Below, one piece after another: positions 9,917-22,019 of a stretch of DNA of 64,000 bases. Source of the DNA: Ancylostoma caninum. Lineage: Eukaryota > Nematoda > Chromadorea > Rhabditida > Ancylostomatidae. Under the pieces are notes generated by a model. The model was given only the letters and a program-made list of their open reading frames with translations. It searched no databases and was not told the DNA's origin. The first letter of the stretch is position 1. Every line of letters starts with the position of its first letter. Location: positions 1,798,001 through 1,862,000 of the forward strand of contig JBAJFG010000140.1 in the NCBI GenBank assembly GCA_037903475.1, written 5' to 3'. Position numbers and translations under genes: made by a program.

Positions 9917-11545
9917 TGGTCGCCGCTCTCGAGCCGGCACCGCCCTGCCGCTGCGATTGGCGCTGATGTGCAAATGTTATCGTCGGCTCAGCGGTAGTTG
10001 ACGAGAGGATTAGACGCGCGGATCAGCTGGTCCAATGCTAATTTCCGGTCAGGAATTAGGGTCGTCGTCTTCTGTTACCGTATGCATATTAGTTGAAGGG
10101 TCGACGCAGGAAACAGGGATAATTGCGAGGAAATGTATAATTAGCAGAAGTTGGAGCGGCGCAATTGCAGCAGGGAAATTCGGGAAACGGCGGGAAAAGC
10201 GTAGGGGAATGCTTAATTATGGGGATAATGCGGACGAAATGATGGATAGAATCTGAACTATGAACCCTTTCAGCTCTTGTGGGCGCTTTTCTTTCAAAAT
10301 TAGGACTTCAGCGTAATGAAAGAGTGGGAAAATTCGGCGCATCTTTCCAAAAAAAAAGGATAAAAAAGTAGCGCCCAATGAATGTTGGCAATAAGGCCGT
10401 TGTTCATTTTTTCCATCAAATTTTGAAAGGAACGATTACAGTTCACCTTTAACCCTTTAATTGAAAACCGAACCTCCTTTATTCTTCTCCTACTTCAGTT
10501 CTTGTTCTTACACCAATTCATAAGTAGTGAATTTATTCCATGAAAGGCGAGATTTACCTGTAAAAGGGTGGAATAGTTTTGACCAGAAGGAAGCTCTGCG
10601 CGCAAAATCGTGAAGTCGCTACCATTCTGCCATGGAACAACTAGTTATAGGGGTGTGTGGGTGTGTTCAGCTCCAATACAAGCGAATAGCAAACTATTGC
10701 TTGTTTGCATGGTTTCTCATCACTTTCTGCTTTAATTCCTGCTCCAGGTAAGAAACTGTCGCATAAACACGGAAGGAAAAAGTGGAACTGGAAGTGGGAC
10801 TAGAATATCAAAGTGAACGGACCCTAATTCCCTCATATTTTCGTTAACGGTCACCAAAATTCTTGGCTTGTTTCTCGGAATGATCATTGAAGATGTCAAT
10901 GAGTGTCCTTGAGAGCAGAAAACTTCCTAGGTTGCGATTCTATAATAGTTAGGCAACATAGCCACTCACGGTTTATTTGCCAAATCCGTGCCGCCTCTTC
11001 CCATTTCTAAAAAGAAATATGAACTTCATGTTTCCACAGAATAACCCATGTATGTGCCCAAAAACGTTCAAAACAATCGAAATGTGCAAGCAACTAGTCC
11101 TACACAGACAGACACCAGAAATTTCCTAGTACGGCAGCTCACGCATTTCGTAATTCGAAGTTTTCTTCTACATATTTTGACACAGCGTTAGCTACTCTAG
11201 TATACTTATTTATTCATTCGTTCATTAGAATTCGAACAGTTCTTGTCGAAAAGATAGATGGATTGCGCCTGCGGTTTCATAGCATTGCGGTCGCAGAATC
11301 GCGGTGGGACCTACGGGACCCTCCATCGTTCAGGCCCCGCCGCGATTCTGCAGCTACGGAATCCGTCCACTTTTTCGAGAAGGACTAGAGATCGGGTCGT
11401 TGAAATAAGATCTAGCATCATTAGAGCAGCGCTATGGTCGTTCAATAAGGTTGCGGCTCTAAGTTAGAGTCGTGACCAGCAGAACTGGTGTGCAACGGCC
11501 TCTCTTCCTGCTATTGCGAAGCCTTTGTGAGCTTCTACATATGTA
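9917..11545. other. Upstream region of the homeobox gene, no other gene seen
   Basis: The first ~100 bases are GC-rich compared with the surroundings and hold the CCAAT box, consistent with a promoter for the minus-strand homeobox gene. The remainder shows no exon with a recognisable motif. Open frames near 10035-10256 and 11258-11467 have no family resemblance. Confidence 0.4.
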
Positions 11546-12089
11546 TAGGGGTATCAAAAAGTTCCCGGCCTCGACCTATTCCATCCCTTTTTTTCTCAAA
11601 ACTTTAAAAGCGCTCGTGTAGCCTGAAGTCTTCAAAGCCACCATGCCAAGTTTGATGTTCTCAGGATGACTCGTTCAAAAATTATGGCAGTTTTTTCTAG
11701 CCTAAGCAGGGTGAAATTTTCGTGCTTGTGGACGGCGCATCCGTTCAGAGATCAGAAGCTCCGGTTGCTGCCACAGGAGAACGTGGATTCGAATCATTGA
11801 ATCACACATCCTATAGTCCGGCTCTGGCACCCAACAACTACTTTCTGTCTGGAAATTTGAAACAGCATCTTCGAGCCATGAGAATCAGGGACGAAAACGA
11901 GCTGAAGTTGGCTTTTGGAAGATACTCTGCCTCATGTGATAAAAAGAGTTCTTTGAGCGGTTCAGAAAATTAGAATTGGGCTAAGAAAAGTGTATCAGTT
12001 TTCGAGGGACCTATATTTTACTACAACAAAATTTCGTCGCTGTAGAGCTTTTGGAAATAGTTCAGGCCGGAAACTTTTTGATACCCCTA
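11546..12089 (+). mobile_element. Deleted mariner element, 544 bp
   Basis: Near-perfect inverted ends (TAGGGGTATCAAAAAGTT and complement) are flanked by TA duplications at 11544 and 12090. The plus strand keeps the end of a mariner transposase: ERGFESLNHTSYSPALAPNNYF, then GNLKQHLRAMRIRDENELKLAF. The HxxYSPxLAPxNYF block normally contains the last catalytic Asp (SPDLAP); here it is Ala, so the remnant is inactive as well as truncated. Confidence 0.85.
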
Positions 12090-12411
12090 TAGCTTTTCAT
12101 TTTCTCACAAGTAACCATCCGTAATGTTGGTTTTCACTTGTATTCAAATTTTAAAAAATTAGCTCGCTTTGAGGTCTTTGTAGAACATCATTCTTTGCCA
12201 GTAGCATATTGGTGAGTTATCCAGCTTTTCAACATGAAGAAAAAGCGCTACAGAACTAAGCGAATGACCGATTCCGCGAACAAAACAGCCGGTAAGAAAA
12301 CCAGAGTCCTTTCTATGTCACGCATATCAAAACATCAAAAATCTAATACGACTTGAATATTTTGTTTTGGAATATACGAATTGCATTTCCGCAATAATCT
12401 TCCTCAGACAA

Positions 12412-12608
12412 GCCTTCGGAACTTCCGCGGAGCCTGATTTATTATTGGAGCCCGATTTTCGGAACTTCCGCCGAAATATGACGTCACTAGTCGATTTTTT
12501 CGATTCCGCGTAAGTTCCGCGGAATTTCCGAGTGGAGACGCAGAGAAAAAAGTAGCTTCGGAACTTCAGCGGAGCTTGACACGTTTCGGAACTTCCGCGG
12601 AGCTTCGA
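12412..12608. repeat. Cluster of five CGGAACTTCCGCGGAGC-type repeats
   Basis: Copies occur at about 12415-12433, 12457-12476, 12500-12529 (inverted/variant), 12556-12577 and 12584-12608. The unit TTCGGAACTTCCGCGGAGC is GC-rich and partly palindromic (TTCCGCGGA) in an AT-rich neighbourhood. It lies in intergenic DNA downstream of the MFS gene. Confidence 0.75.
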
Positions 12609-13422
12609 AACAGATAGAATGATCCAAGAAACTAGAATATCAAATGGCATGCTTTTGTCCAATTTTTATAGTGATATGTGTAATGGAATAAGAATCTTGA
12701 ATGCCAAATTTGGCTCTTGCGGTCAGTGGCATGAGGTCTTAGGTGATATACATATGTAGGTTGGCAATGGCGATGCTTACCACATTAGAGTGTTCATCTT
12801 TGTGCCTGGTTTGATCACAAAACTGGGGGAGTGGGGGAGTGAGGATCATTCATTCAAAAACACAAATTATTCGAGGGTTACTAGTAGAATTTCCGATGTG
12901 AAGTCACTTCAGAGAAGCAAAACACAAAACGACAAAAATCCTCTGCTGCTAAGCACATTATCCGATCGAATTGTCGAGTTTACAGGGCGAACAGCTTCGC
13001 AAACAAATTTGCCATGGTGAATCGCTGGCAAATCCCGTGTTCGGCTAGTGTTTCACCTTGAATAAACAGTGTGGAGATGTCGAGTGGATTGGCGGATCTG
13101 TTTGATATGCGCCTCTTATCCGGGGGCGAACTACGCATGTCAAATGCTAGACAAACACAAAGAACCGTTATATCGACATGTCGCGTGTAAGCACTGCTTG
13201 GGTTACGGTGACCATATTGGGACATAATTGACCGTAGTACTGAGTTTGTTATGAACCATAGTTCACGCTTCCGTATTACCTCAGTGATATGGAGCATTGG
13301 CGTCTTGAAGTTCGGAAAGATTTTTTCGCCCGAACTTTTTTTTCTTAACTTTATTTGAGGCTTCTTCAATCCAAGATGTGAAGAGCCTTCCTCTCCAAGA
13401 CTCAAACGTTTAGTGGAAAATG

Positions 13423-13428
13423 CTTTAT
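13423..13428 (-). terminator. AATAAA polyadenylation signal of the MFS gene
   Basis: Canonical AATAAA on the minus strand, about 33 bases past the TAA stop at 13461. Confidence 0.6.
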
Positions 13429-13460
13429 TTGAAAGCAGGATAGTATTCATTTAATCCTTT

Positions 13461-16400
13461 TTAGGCGTTGATGTCCTCTTCCTTCCTCTTGCATTTCTTG
13501 TAGATGTAGAAGATGGAGAACATCATCAGCTGAAATAAGCACTCATTTGTTGTGGATACACGAAAAATGTTGGGTTAGAAGCAGGACAGGCTGTTTCATA
13601 CTAGGCTAGGTGGGTTTTTACAATGTTTTCCGTCCGTGAAAATGTTTATACTTAGAGCTTACGAAGCATAAGTGAAATGCGGAGATGATGGTGACTGTCC
13701 AGGCGAAGCCATAGTGTTGCTGGATGAGTCCTCCAGCTGTTGGCCCGACGAAAGCTCTACAATGTTGTGATGATCAGTCGACTATGAAGGCATCAAGGCG
13801 ACCGGGGAACGCATACCCAAAAGAATATACAGCCTCAAATAGACCGGAGACCAGACCATATGTTGTCGTTCCATCCTCGAAGCCAGCTTTCCTGGAAAAT
13901 GTGTATGTGAAAGATAGATCTTAAGATCTAATCCCAGCGTTGGGAATTAGTGGGATTGGAAGGAATATATAGGACACTAGATTTCCGTGGCATTTCGAAA
14001 TGAGATGATATGATTTTATAAAATCGTGTGCGCTGACCTCTACCCTGATCTCCTATTCTGCTTAAAGGCAGGCAAAACCTCTGAGCTTGAGTGCTCATTA
14101 GATTATGATAGCGAATCGACTCCATAGGCAACTGCCAAAGTTTCAGCGAAAAAGCCGCAGAAATAAGCGAGATATCCGCCTTAGACCCAGTACCCAAGCC
14201 CATCTCCAGTGCCCAGCCCGCCCACCCGGCGTCTGCCATTTCGCGCGTGGAATTGGTGTAACGTGGAGCATCGTTGGAGAATATCAAAATGATCTTGGCA
14301 GCGTCTCCCCTCCGTGGTTGATTTATCTCCATGTTTGCGTCTCAAGTATGCGTATGTAATCTAAACATTCAGGTAGTGTTGCTCAACACTGCAGTCCTTC
14401 GCTTCAGATGATGCTGGATCTATGGTTTACGGGTCTATACTTGGGGGAGCGTTCCACGATCACATTTTAGAGGGAGTTATTCATATATTGTAGATCGGGC
14501 AGCTAAATATTTCGATAATCATTCTCGACTTTCACATGAATTAGTTATGTACCATGATACCAAAAAACGGTGAAAAAGCAAAACTTATTTTGTAAGAAAG
14601 ACAGTTTCTGCATTGCGAACAGACATTACCAACAACAGCAATGATCGAAGTATACCCTCTTCTTGTTAAATTTGCTCGAAAAGTGCTATAGCAGTGATAC
14701 GGACCCCTGAAGGAAAACGAACTGACTTATTGAAGTTAAAACTGAGGCAGCGAACGGGCGCCATCAATCGATAAAGATTTTCTCTGTGCCCTCTCTGACG
14801 AGAGAGAGGGCCGTCGGACATCTCGTCCGAATAAGTTAAGAGGGGTCTCAGAAAAGAGTTTTTCCGAGGGTTTTTTGATCCGTAAGTTTCGTATCTGGAA
14901 TGAGTGGGCCAAACTGGCCTAGAAACCCCAGAAAGCGAATACTCGAAAATTTTGCCTGGACACTGCCTTTAAGCTCATTGCAAAAGAAGGTATGAACTTA
15001 ATTTCTATCGTGCGCAACTAGTCGGAATGACAATGTGCACGATTTTTGCATCCCAATGCGCCGCCCAGTTGGTCTGCCGCACCGAATCACCTTTGCGGCA
15101 CGGTAGACCAAGTGGGCGCTGTGGTTGTCGGAAGTTGCCAATATTGGTGTTTTGTTCATGTTTTCACCGGTTTCGTTTCTATCTTTGTTATTATCCCGAA
15201 AAGGGTGGAAGACATAGGGAAAGTATTGATAACAGCAACGTCTTTATAACCACAGCCGACCAGTTTGTCTGCCGCGCCGTTCGTGTGGTGCAACGCGGCA
15301 AACCAGGCAATATTATGAGACGCGAAGAAAATTTTTGTCTTTTTTTTGTTTTCTTTTTTTGCTTAAGGTATGCGTACTATGGTCAGTTGGAGTGCTGGTC
15401 ACGAATTCGCTATAGAATTTTCACCGTATCCACACTTTTGCACCCGTGTGTAGGCAGGTAGGGGTAGAAACCGTAAAATTCTAATTTACTAAAGTCGGTT
15501 CATATCTTCTTCTGTGATGAATTTCAGCAAAAAAAGAAGACGAATCTGACGGCAGTACCTCCAGCTTCTTCCTACATGTGACTAATCAATAACCAATTAC
15601 TTCTAGCATTCCATTCAAATTTATGCCTGAAGACGTAAATGACTAACTCTGCAGCTTCAAGAGTATTCCTGTAAGTGGGTATTTGAAGTGTAGAAAGACC
15701 GGCACCAAAGATGATTTGTGCGATGATAACTAGCGGTAGACTCCTAAAAAAGCACGCTTAGAAGGGCAATATAGCTGGCACTGAGCCTCCTCTACCAACT
15801 TCGTAAGCGGTAGAAGCGGTGATGGTCCGTTCAACGACAACGATATTATGATAGCCGCTGGAGCGACCATCATTCCGCCGAGATGACACTTGAAGCGATC
15901 CACAAGCATACCGTTGAGAGGAGCAGTCACACTAAAAAAGACAATAATATCGTGTTCGTCTGGCTAGATGTTCGCTGTTTGGCACTTTTCATGCTCTTTC
16001 ATCATTTATCATCATTGCTACCCGTTCTTATCCACCGCTCGAAAAGGATGTATATCACAACAGTGATTCTAATCACATCTTGGTTATTTGGTGCCATGAT
16101 AAGCGAGAGCATGAGGATTGAATGAGTCGTGCACTCTTCTGGGCTCCGGCTTTTATATGCACTAAAGATTCGATCATTCGAGCGTAGTAGTTTAGCATTA
16201 ATGTTGTCATACTTGCCACTCATCCGTTCAAGCGATTTTAATGGAGCATCTTGAGTGCATATAAATAAAGAAACAAATAAATGAATTCATGCGTTCATCT
16301 TAACATGAACTTGCGAGATTTTTTTCATGACTGGAACCAACAGATTGAAGGTTGAAGATGGAGGCGCGCTTCACCACGCTCCAGAGATTTTTATACGAAA

Positions 16401-19233
16401 AGAATCTACAGGGCTGCTGATCAAAGGGTACATGTTATTCTGTACAAAAGTGATTAAAAAACCCGTTTCCCAGCTAATATTCCTATGAAGCTTATAGACG
16501 GAGACAGGAGCGAGACTAACGGAGTAAGGGATGGGGGGGGGGGAAGGCTTTTCAATCTCGGGAACGAACCTTGTGAATATATTCTTAATTTTCTTGAGAG
16601 CTCGTCATCATTCACTCCAAGGCAGGATAGAAGCTGCGCTCGATAAATGAGCTTGGACAGTGTTTTTGAGGTTAAGGGTTTGATGTCAGATTTAGGCAAA
16701 CGTTGCCCTCCATCTCCCTTCACATCACTACTCGTTATAGGTGATGCGAGGGAGATTCCCCGAGACGATTTTGAAATGTTATAACAAGAGAAGAGAGTGC
16801 CAAGAGAACCCAAACACAGCCTAGGACACCACTCTCAGGTACGAACTCTAACAAGAAAGTTTCAAATCCATCCATAACAGCGTGATTCTCACCTGTAAAA
16901 TGCTCCACTCAAGAGGAACAGCAGTCCAAGGACGGGTGGACTGAGATGAAACTAAACGTAAACTCGTGCATAGCACAAAATTACAATAACATGTAATTCC
17001 ATTCTTGATGAGATGATTTCCGTACGAACAATCAAGCCATAGAACCTATAAATTCCAAGCTCACTGATTCAAGATGGCCAGCCATCGCAGGATTCACGAA
17101 TGACGTTGATATTGCAGAGTTGAACAACGCGAACATCATGATCCAGATTGTCGGAATGCGAAGCAGACCTTTGTATCCAGTCGAGCTGTGAGGCTCCGTC
17201 TTTTCACCTGAAAACCGATTCTGATCACTTCTTTCTTTTTTGTTTTCGTCTACATTGTCATCACAACATGCCATCCCCACTATCCTACAAGGGCTGAGGA
17301 GGGCAGATAGAGAAACCGGTAAGGTAGAATTCGTCTCACTATACTACCATCTCGGCCCTGAATTTTCGCTTTCTTTGTAAGGATTCTGACCAGATGGGGT
17401 TTTTCATGAGCATAAGCTTCAATTTTTGTCCATTATATCATTTATTCCATAATATTTCAATTCTGGTCCATTATAATGTAGGCCACTAGATACCACCACT
17501 TCCAATGAAACAAACTATACCTTATATTTAACAAATTATGTTTATCATTTCATCATTACTATTCCTAACAAACAACTTTAAACTCTCATTTCTTTTACTT
17601 TTTCACTATTTAGCAGTCGGTATTTATATAGAATACCATATTATTATACTTATATACATCATATTAGGTAAATAATAAAATTAAACAAAGGTAAACAAAT
17701 TAAATTGAACAAGGACAGGTCCTCCTCGCCATACTGACGAGTTCCCGGGAGGATCTAAGTTTTGAACCTATTTACCCGTATGTGGATAAGGGAACGAATT
17801 GGACAAATGGGTTACACTCCTTTGCAGATTTTATCAATTCCTTTTCTAGCAAGATCTCCACATTATATTAACAATTAATTAATTTAAATAGAGGCAGACA
17901 GTACCAGTCAATCATCCTTGGATCACGAGGATACAGCTTGTCTGGTCTGCTGCGGTCTTAACCCACACGATGCGGCAGTTCAGCAAGGTGCTATGTTTTC
18001 AGAAGTTGATGATATCTATGGCTTGTTCATGTTTTCACCCAGACATCCTGGAGTGATCACAAAGGCGTAAATAAAACGGTGGGAAACACCGCCCAACAAC
18101 AGCAATGTACGGGTGGTTTACCGCGTCGCGTAGGTGGTGTGGCGCAGCAGACCAGTCGGAGGGTATCCTGTGATGCAAGAGTAATTGACCGGCACTTTAA
18201 CCCATCTTCCGAGAAAGTAAGGCTTTGCAAAAATATTGCCCAGCTTTTTACTTTGAGAAAGGCGGGTGAAAGTGTTTCAAGATTTCAACCCTAAGGCCTT
18301 ACCTTGATCCTTAGGAATCAACCATCTGCTTAGGAAGGCCATCAAGAACATTGCTACGCCAAGCGAATAGAATGGCAGACGAAATCCACCTATGTCGTAC
18401 AGGATACCACCGAGGAATGGCCCCAGAGAAAATCCAACGCCTCCGCATGTTTGGAGGATACCCTGAAATCCACGTGAAAATCAATGGCGCTTGGTAATGT
18501 TATTTTGCGAATAAGTAAAAGAAGGAAGGTAAGCTCACAAGGATTGTCGATAGCATCCCAGGAAAGCAATTGGCGTTTATAGTGAAACTCGACGTCACAA
18601 ATGCGGCCTCTCCGATGCCCTCCAATATTCGGATAATCAGACTGGCAATAAAGAACTCTCTCCTTGTGGGAATCAGATCAATGAACCTACAAGTATAGAT
18701 TTCAATGGGAAATCCCAGAAATTCTGTCAGAAATCCTGCAACTAAAGTCCCTACCCGAATAATATAGCAATTGTACCCGTAGAAGTGAGACCAATTGTGA
18801 AGAGATTTTTCGGACCGAATCGTGGCATCTTAAAGGACTTCAGTTGTGAGGGAACTTTCGAATGGGAAGTAAGATTTACTCACTAATTTCCCAGCAATCG
18901 GTGAAGCCAAGAAGATCATCAATTCGAAAATTCCAAAAGTGAGACCTATTTCAAAGTCGGACAGGCCCTTCTTCTTTGCCTAAAAAGTAGAGGAGCCTCA
19001 AATTAGTACAAATGACTTAGGCCAGGGCGGTAAACTTACCTCCATAGGGTAAAATGGAGCTATACAACTGAAAGCTACGATGGACCATAGGTTTGCTGAT
19101 GAAAGCATGACCAAGATACCCCATTCTCGAGCAGTGAAGGACGAGAAGGTGGTCTGAAAATGATGGGACTAGATGATTTGCGGAAAAAGCAGAAAACGAC
19201 CTTGAAAGACCTTTGGCGTCGTCTGCTCTCCAT
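13461..19233 (-). CDS. Major facilitator transporter, SLC18B1-like
   Basis: Thirteen exons with fully consistent phases give 430 aa: 19201-19233, 19040-19153, 18884-18979, 18755-18828, 18539-18686, 18303-18462, 17065-17207, 16893-16951, 15800-15931, 15648-15743, 13817-13891, 13663-13756, 13461-13529. The protein starts MESRRRQRSFK and about 12 hydrophobic segments follow. Family blocks include APFYPMEAKKKGLSDFEIG, FGPKNLFTIGL, LEGIGEAAFVTSSF, LGPFLGGILYDIGGF, a cytosolic loop (GEKTEPHSS), LVDRF, TYGLVSGLFEAVYSFGAF and GPTAGGLIQQHYGFAW. This order matches the SLC18B1 branch of the MFS, proton-coupled vesicular amine or polyamine carriers; the substrate here is inference. The tail KKCKRKEEDINA is cytosolic. 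Introns near 14.8 and 18.0 kb carry MITEs. Two donors begin GTT (GTTAGT, GTTGGT), which is unusual but needed for the frame. Confidence 0.9.
14788..14830. other. Two adjacent perfect hairpins in an MFS intron
   Basis: GCCCTCTCTGACGAGAGAGAGGGC folds with a 9-10 bp stem; TCGGAC-ATCTC-GTCCGA follows immediately. No gene family is recognised. It may be part of a decayed transposon. Confidence 0.4.
15066..15307. mobile_element. MITE-like element with terminal hairpins, copy 1
   Basis: Each end is itself an imperfect hairpin: TTGGTCTGCCGCACC ... GCGGCACGGTAGACCAA at the left and TTTGTCTGCCGCGCC ... CGCGGCAAACC at the right. The centre shares TTGTTCATGTTTTCACC with the copy at about 17.94-18.16 kb. 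It lies in the MFS intron between exons 10 and 11 and encodes nothing recognisable. Confidence 0.55.
17939..18158. mobile_element. MITE-like element with terminal hairpins, copy 2
   Basis: Related to the 15.07-15.31 kb copy: CTGGTCTGCTGCGG at the left pairs with GGCGCAGCAGACCAG at the right, each beside a short inverted GC-rich partner, and the centre carries the same TTGTTCATGTTTTCACC. It sits in the MFS intron between exons 6 and 7. Confidence 0.55.
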
Positions 19234-19252
19234 TCTCCAGGAGCGGTTGCGT

Positions 19253-19255
19253 CCT
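19253..19255 (-). promoter_or_regulatory. Candidate spliced-leader acceptor of the MFS gene
   Basis: On the minus strand, acattttcag is followed by 20 bases of leader and then the chosen ATG at 19233. No upstream coding exon is needed, as expected for a nematode trans-splice site. Direct evidence would be SL-containing cDNA. Confidence 0.45.
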
Positions 19256-19662
19256 GAAAATGTTATGCTGCAATTTCGATACAGGTTGTCTTTTTTCATG
19301 TCAATGATATCATCAAAGTTGTTCAAAGAAGTTTTTCAATCATAAGGCTCTCTGTGAGCTAGGAGAATTCCCCATAGTTCGAAAAACTCAAGTAGAAGAG
19401 CAGTTACAAGCTGCATGGGAGGCGCGGGTCCCAGGACTTTCAAACAGGATCTAGCAAACAAAAAAAAATGAATCAGGTTCAAATTTGAGTATGAGATTTT
19501 GGACCTTGCCTACTAGGATTCCACCCTCCACCACCCTTCAAAAATTTTTCTCCTTGAGCATGTACAAAATAGCAAACCCATACTTTGAGGGGTGAAAAAT
19601 GTGAGTGGTTCAAACGCCTTGAAGGGGCAGATCCAAAAATACATACCTGTTGTGACATAATA

Positions 19663-20583
19663 TTAGGTTGAGGAATTATAAATGTCCGTTTCACCTTCGA
19701 ATTAGAAACACTACCTCGACAATATCATAAGAGCTCCATCCAAGAGGTAATTCCCAAGTTGTTGGATGACCCTTCTACTTCCTCCACAAAATGAGCGACT
19801 GCCCTCCGTGACAAAATCATAGGGCTCTGAGACGCCGCAGCGACCCACCCAAATTTTAGCTCCACCGCAATTTTTATAGTTCTTCTCCTTCAATTATCGG
19901 CAGGCATAGGTGCCAGTTCGATAGTAGCGATCCTGGACTAGGAGGCGGGTGAGCAAGGACTCCCCACCCTTATTTTTTGGTTCTCCTCTAGATCATTTTC
20001 GCGATGTGTCGTTTTGACCGTGTCGTAGATAAGTTTTGTAGCCGCCGTTTTGATACCATGACGATGGAGCTCTTGGTCCAGGCGGCCCTGATATGGCGTA
20101 GAGAGATCAAGAGTAAACTTCTGAACAGGATTCGTTATCCTTGGAAGGAACGCTATTTCCATATTTTACCGCAAACGCAGTGTCACCTTCCATTCGTGAC
20201 CATCAGATTTACGTGCTGGAATAGGCTGCTGCTCGTCGCTTAGCACGTGTGGTTTTTTGTCTGCGTGCTCAAGACACACACTTCTATTATCTGACACTAT
20301 AACGGTTTCGAAGGAATGGCGGCTGTTTACAGGGCAAAGAAGGATTCGGCCGATGGCGGCTCGCGTATCTACAATGTCCGCCTTGAGTGGGTGGGCCATC
20401 ATTTAAAAACAATTCTTCAAAAGTGAAACATCGGTAGATACCAAACAATCCACATATCTCCTGGAGCGCCATGAAGTGCTCTTTCACATGAATACACAAG
20501 CCTCGCCAAAAATAGTGACATTGGGGAAAATAGAGGAAAAAAGGAAAACGAATGCAGCGGACATTTATAATTCCTCAACCTAA
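19663..20583. mobile_element. Non-autonomous mariner-type element, 921 bp
   Basis: Perfect or near-perfect 26 bp inverted ends (TTAGGTTGAGGAATTATAAA onward) are flanked by TA duplications at 19661 and 20584. The TTAGGTTG start is the mariner signature. Internal open frames on the minus strand show no convincing transposase motif, so it appears non-autonomous. It lies just upstream of the MFS gene. Confidence 0.85.
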
Positions 20584-22019
20584 TAGCACTCTAGAGCCCT
20601 TAAATGGACGTGCAGTAGAAGTCCATGATAAGTATCTATACACAAGCACACTAATACTAGAGGAGAAAGGACGAGTAGGTAGCTTTCAATGAAATGAAAA
20701 TATTGTTGTTCTAAGGAATGAGCGAAAGTATTGCGCTGGACAGGAACATTGGAATTTGGGAGTTGAGAGCAGCTAGTGCCAATCTTGCAGTTACTTAGAA
20801 GCTTGAGATCAGAATTCAGGGACTTCCAAATCCGCTTATTCCTGGTTGCTTATGTTCTTAATGGACAACCGGCAATATGTATGTAGAAGTTTACTTCAGA
20901 GAAAAACAATCACATACGCATACCACATCAGAGGCACATCTTGAGTTAGTTTTTGATTTATAGACCTGGAGAGCTCTTCTACCACCTTTTGTGTTTTAAT
21001 TTATGAATGTATATAAATGTATAGCACACATACGTGCACATAAATAAATAAATAAATAAGTAAATAAATAAATAAATATACCGCACAGATAATAATGTGG
21101 TTTTTCTTTTTTAACGAGTAAATATGAAGAAAAGTGACACCAATTTCTCTATGATTCTGTCCTTAAAGTTTTGTAGATTCCACAGTTCAGAAACTTGAAA
21201 TAGACATTGCTTACTCGCTAATATCCACGATTTGTCCATGTTCTTCGCTGCTCTGCTGCAGCTCTCGCTCACAGTGTGGTGCCTCGGCGGCACTATCCGG
21301 TATCATAACGGAATCGATATCTCGAAACAGGTGAAACAACTAGCAGTCCGCAGTTGACGCAAGTGGCGCATGCGAGATACTCGAACTGAATTCCAAGAAT
21401 TAGTGATAATGGGCATTGAAGGATTCAATTTCTACAAAGGAAGAACGAGTGGAAGTTGCGGATAATCATTTCAGGAGAATAAATACTGGGAAATGTTCAT
21501 GAGTGCAGCCAGGATGCACTTTTTAGTTTCAGGGCTCCAGATGACAAGAGCGACTGAGAGAGAGAGTAACTGATAAGTTGCGAATGATGTTCTCATCGTT
21601 CTTAAGTAGGGTTTAGTTGGTTGCCACTGCGGTGGCAGGGCTGGAACCAGCGATAACGGGAATTGTTTGCGTACTGCATGTCGTCACTTCCGAAACGATT
21701 GCACAATCTTACGCCATCGCAGATTGTTCAAAAAGTAGACCAGGTGATCTTTGCAAATTAGGAGCATTTCGCTAAGCTTTTCCTAGCTGTAGCTTATTTA
21801 CTTTCTTGTTTTACACTTTTGTTTATTGCTAAGCACGAGATATTCTCGACAAAGAAATTTATTTATTTATTTATTTCAGGGGGTGGAATAGTTCACGCAT
21901 TCAGTATTCCATCTTTCAGTGATGGAGTGAATGACCCTATCGTTCTGTGCGAGAAAAATTTTGATCTGATTTGAGTTCCAGCTACTGAGTCGACGGGCCT
22001 TAAGCCGCCGCTTCTACTA
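20584..22019. other. Gene-free stretch with TAAA microsatellite
   Basis: No exon recognised. A (TAAA)n-type microsatellite occupies about 21041-21078. Confidence 0.4.

Noticed and set aside
12980..13450. 156-codon minus-strand frame downstream of the MFS stop
   Set aside because: It overlaps the transporter's polyA signal and 3' UTR, shows no domain, and its composition gives no support for coding.
13928..14332. 134-codon minus-strand frame in an MFS intron
   Set aside because: It lies wholly between confirmed exons 10 and 11 of the transporter on the same strand and has no recognisable motif.
14788..14830. Hammerhead ribozyme in the MFS intron
   Set aside because: CTGACGA is present, but the second core box is GAAT, not GAAA, and stem II cannot be formed at the right place.
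15027..15461. 144-codon plus-strand frame
   Set aside because: It runs through the MITE-like element and intronic sequence antisense to the transporter; the cysteine- and phenylalanine-rich translation matches nothing.
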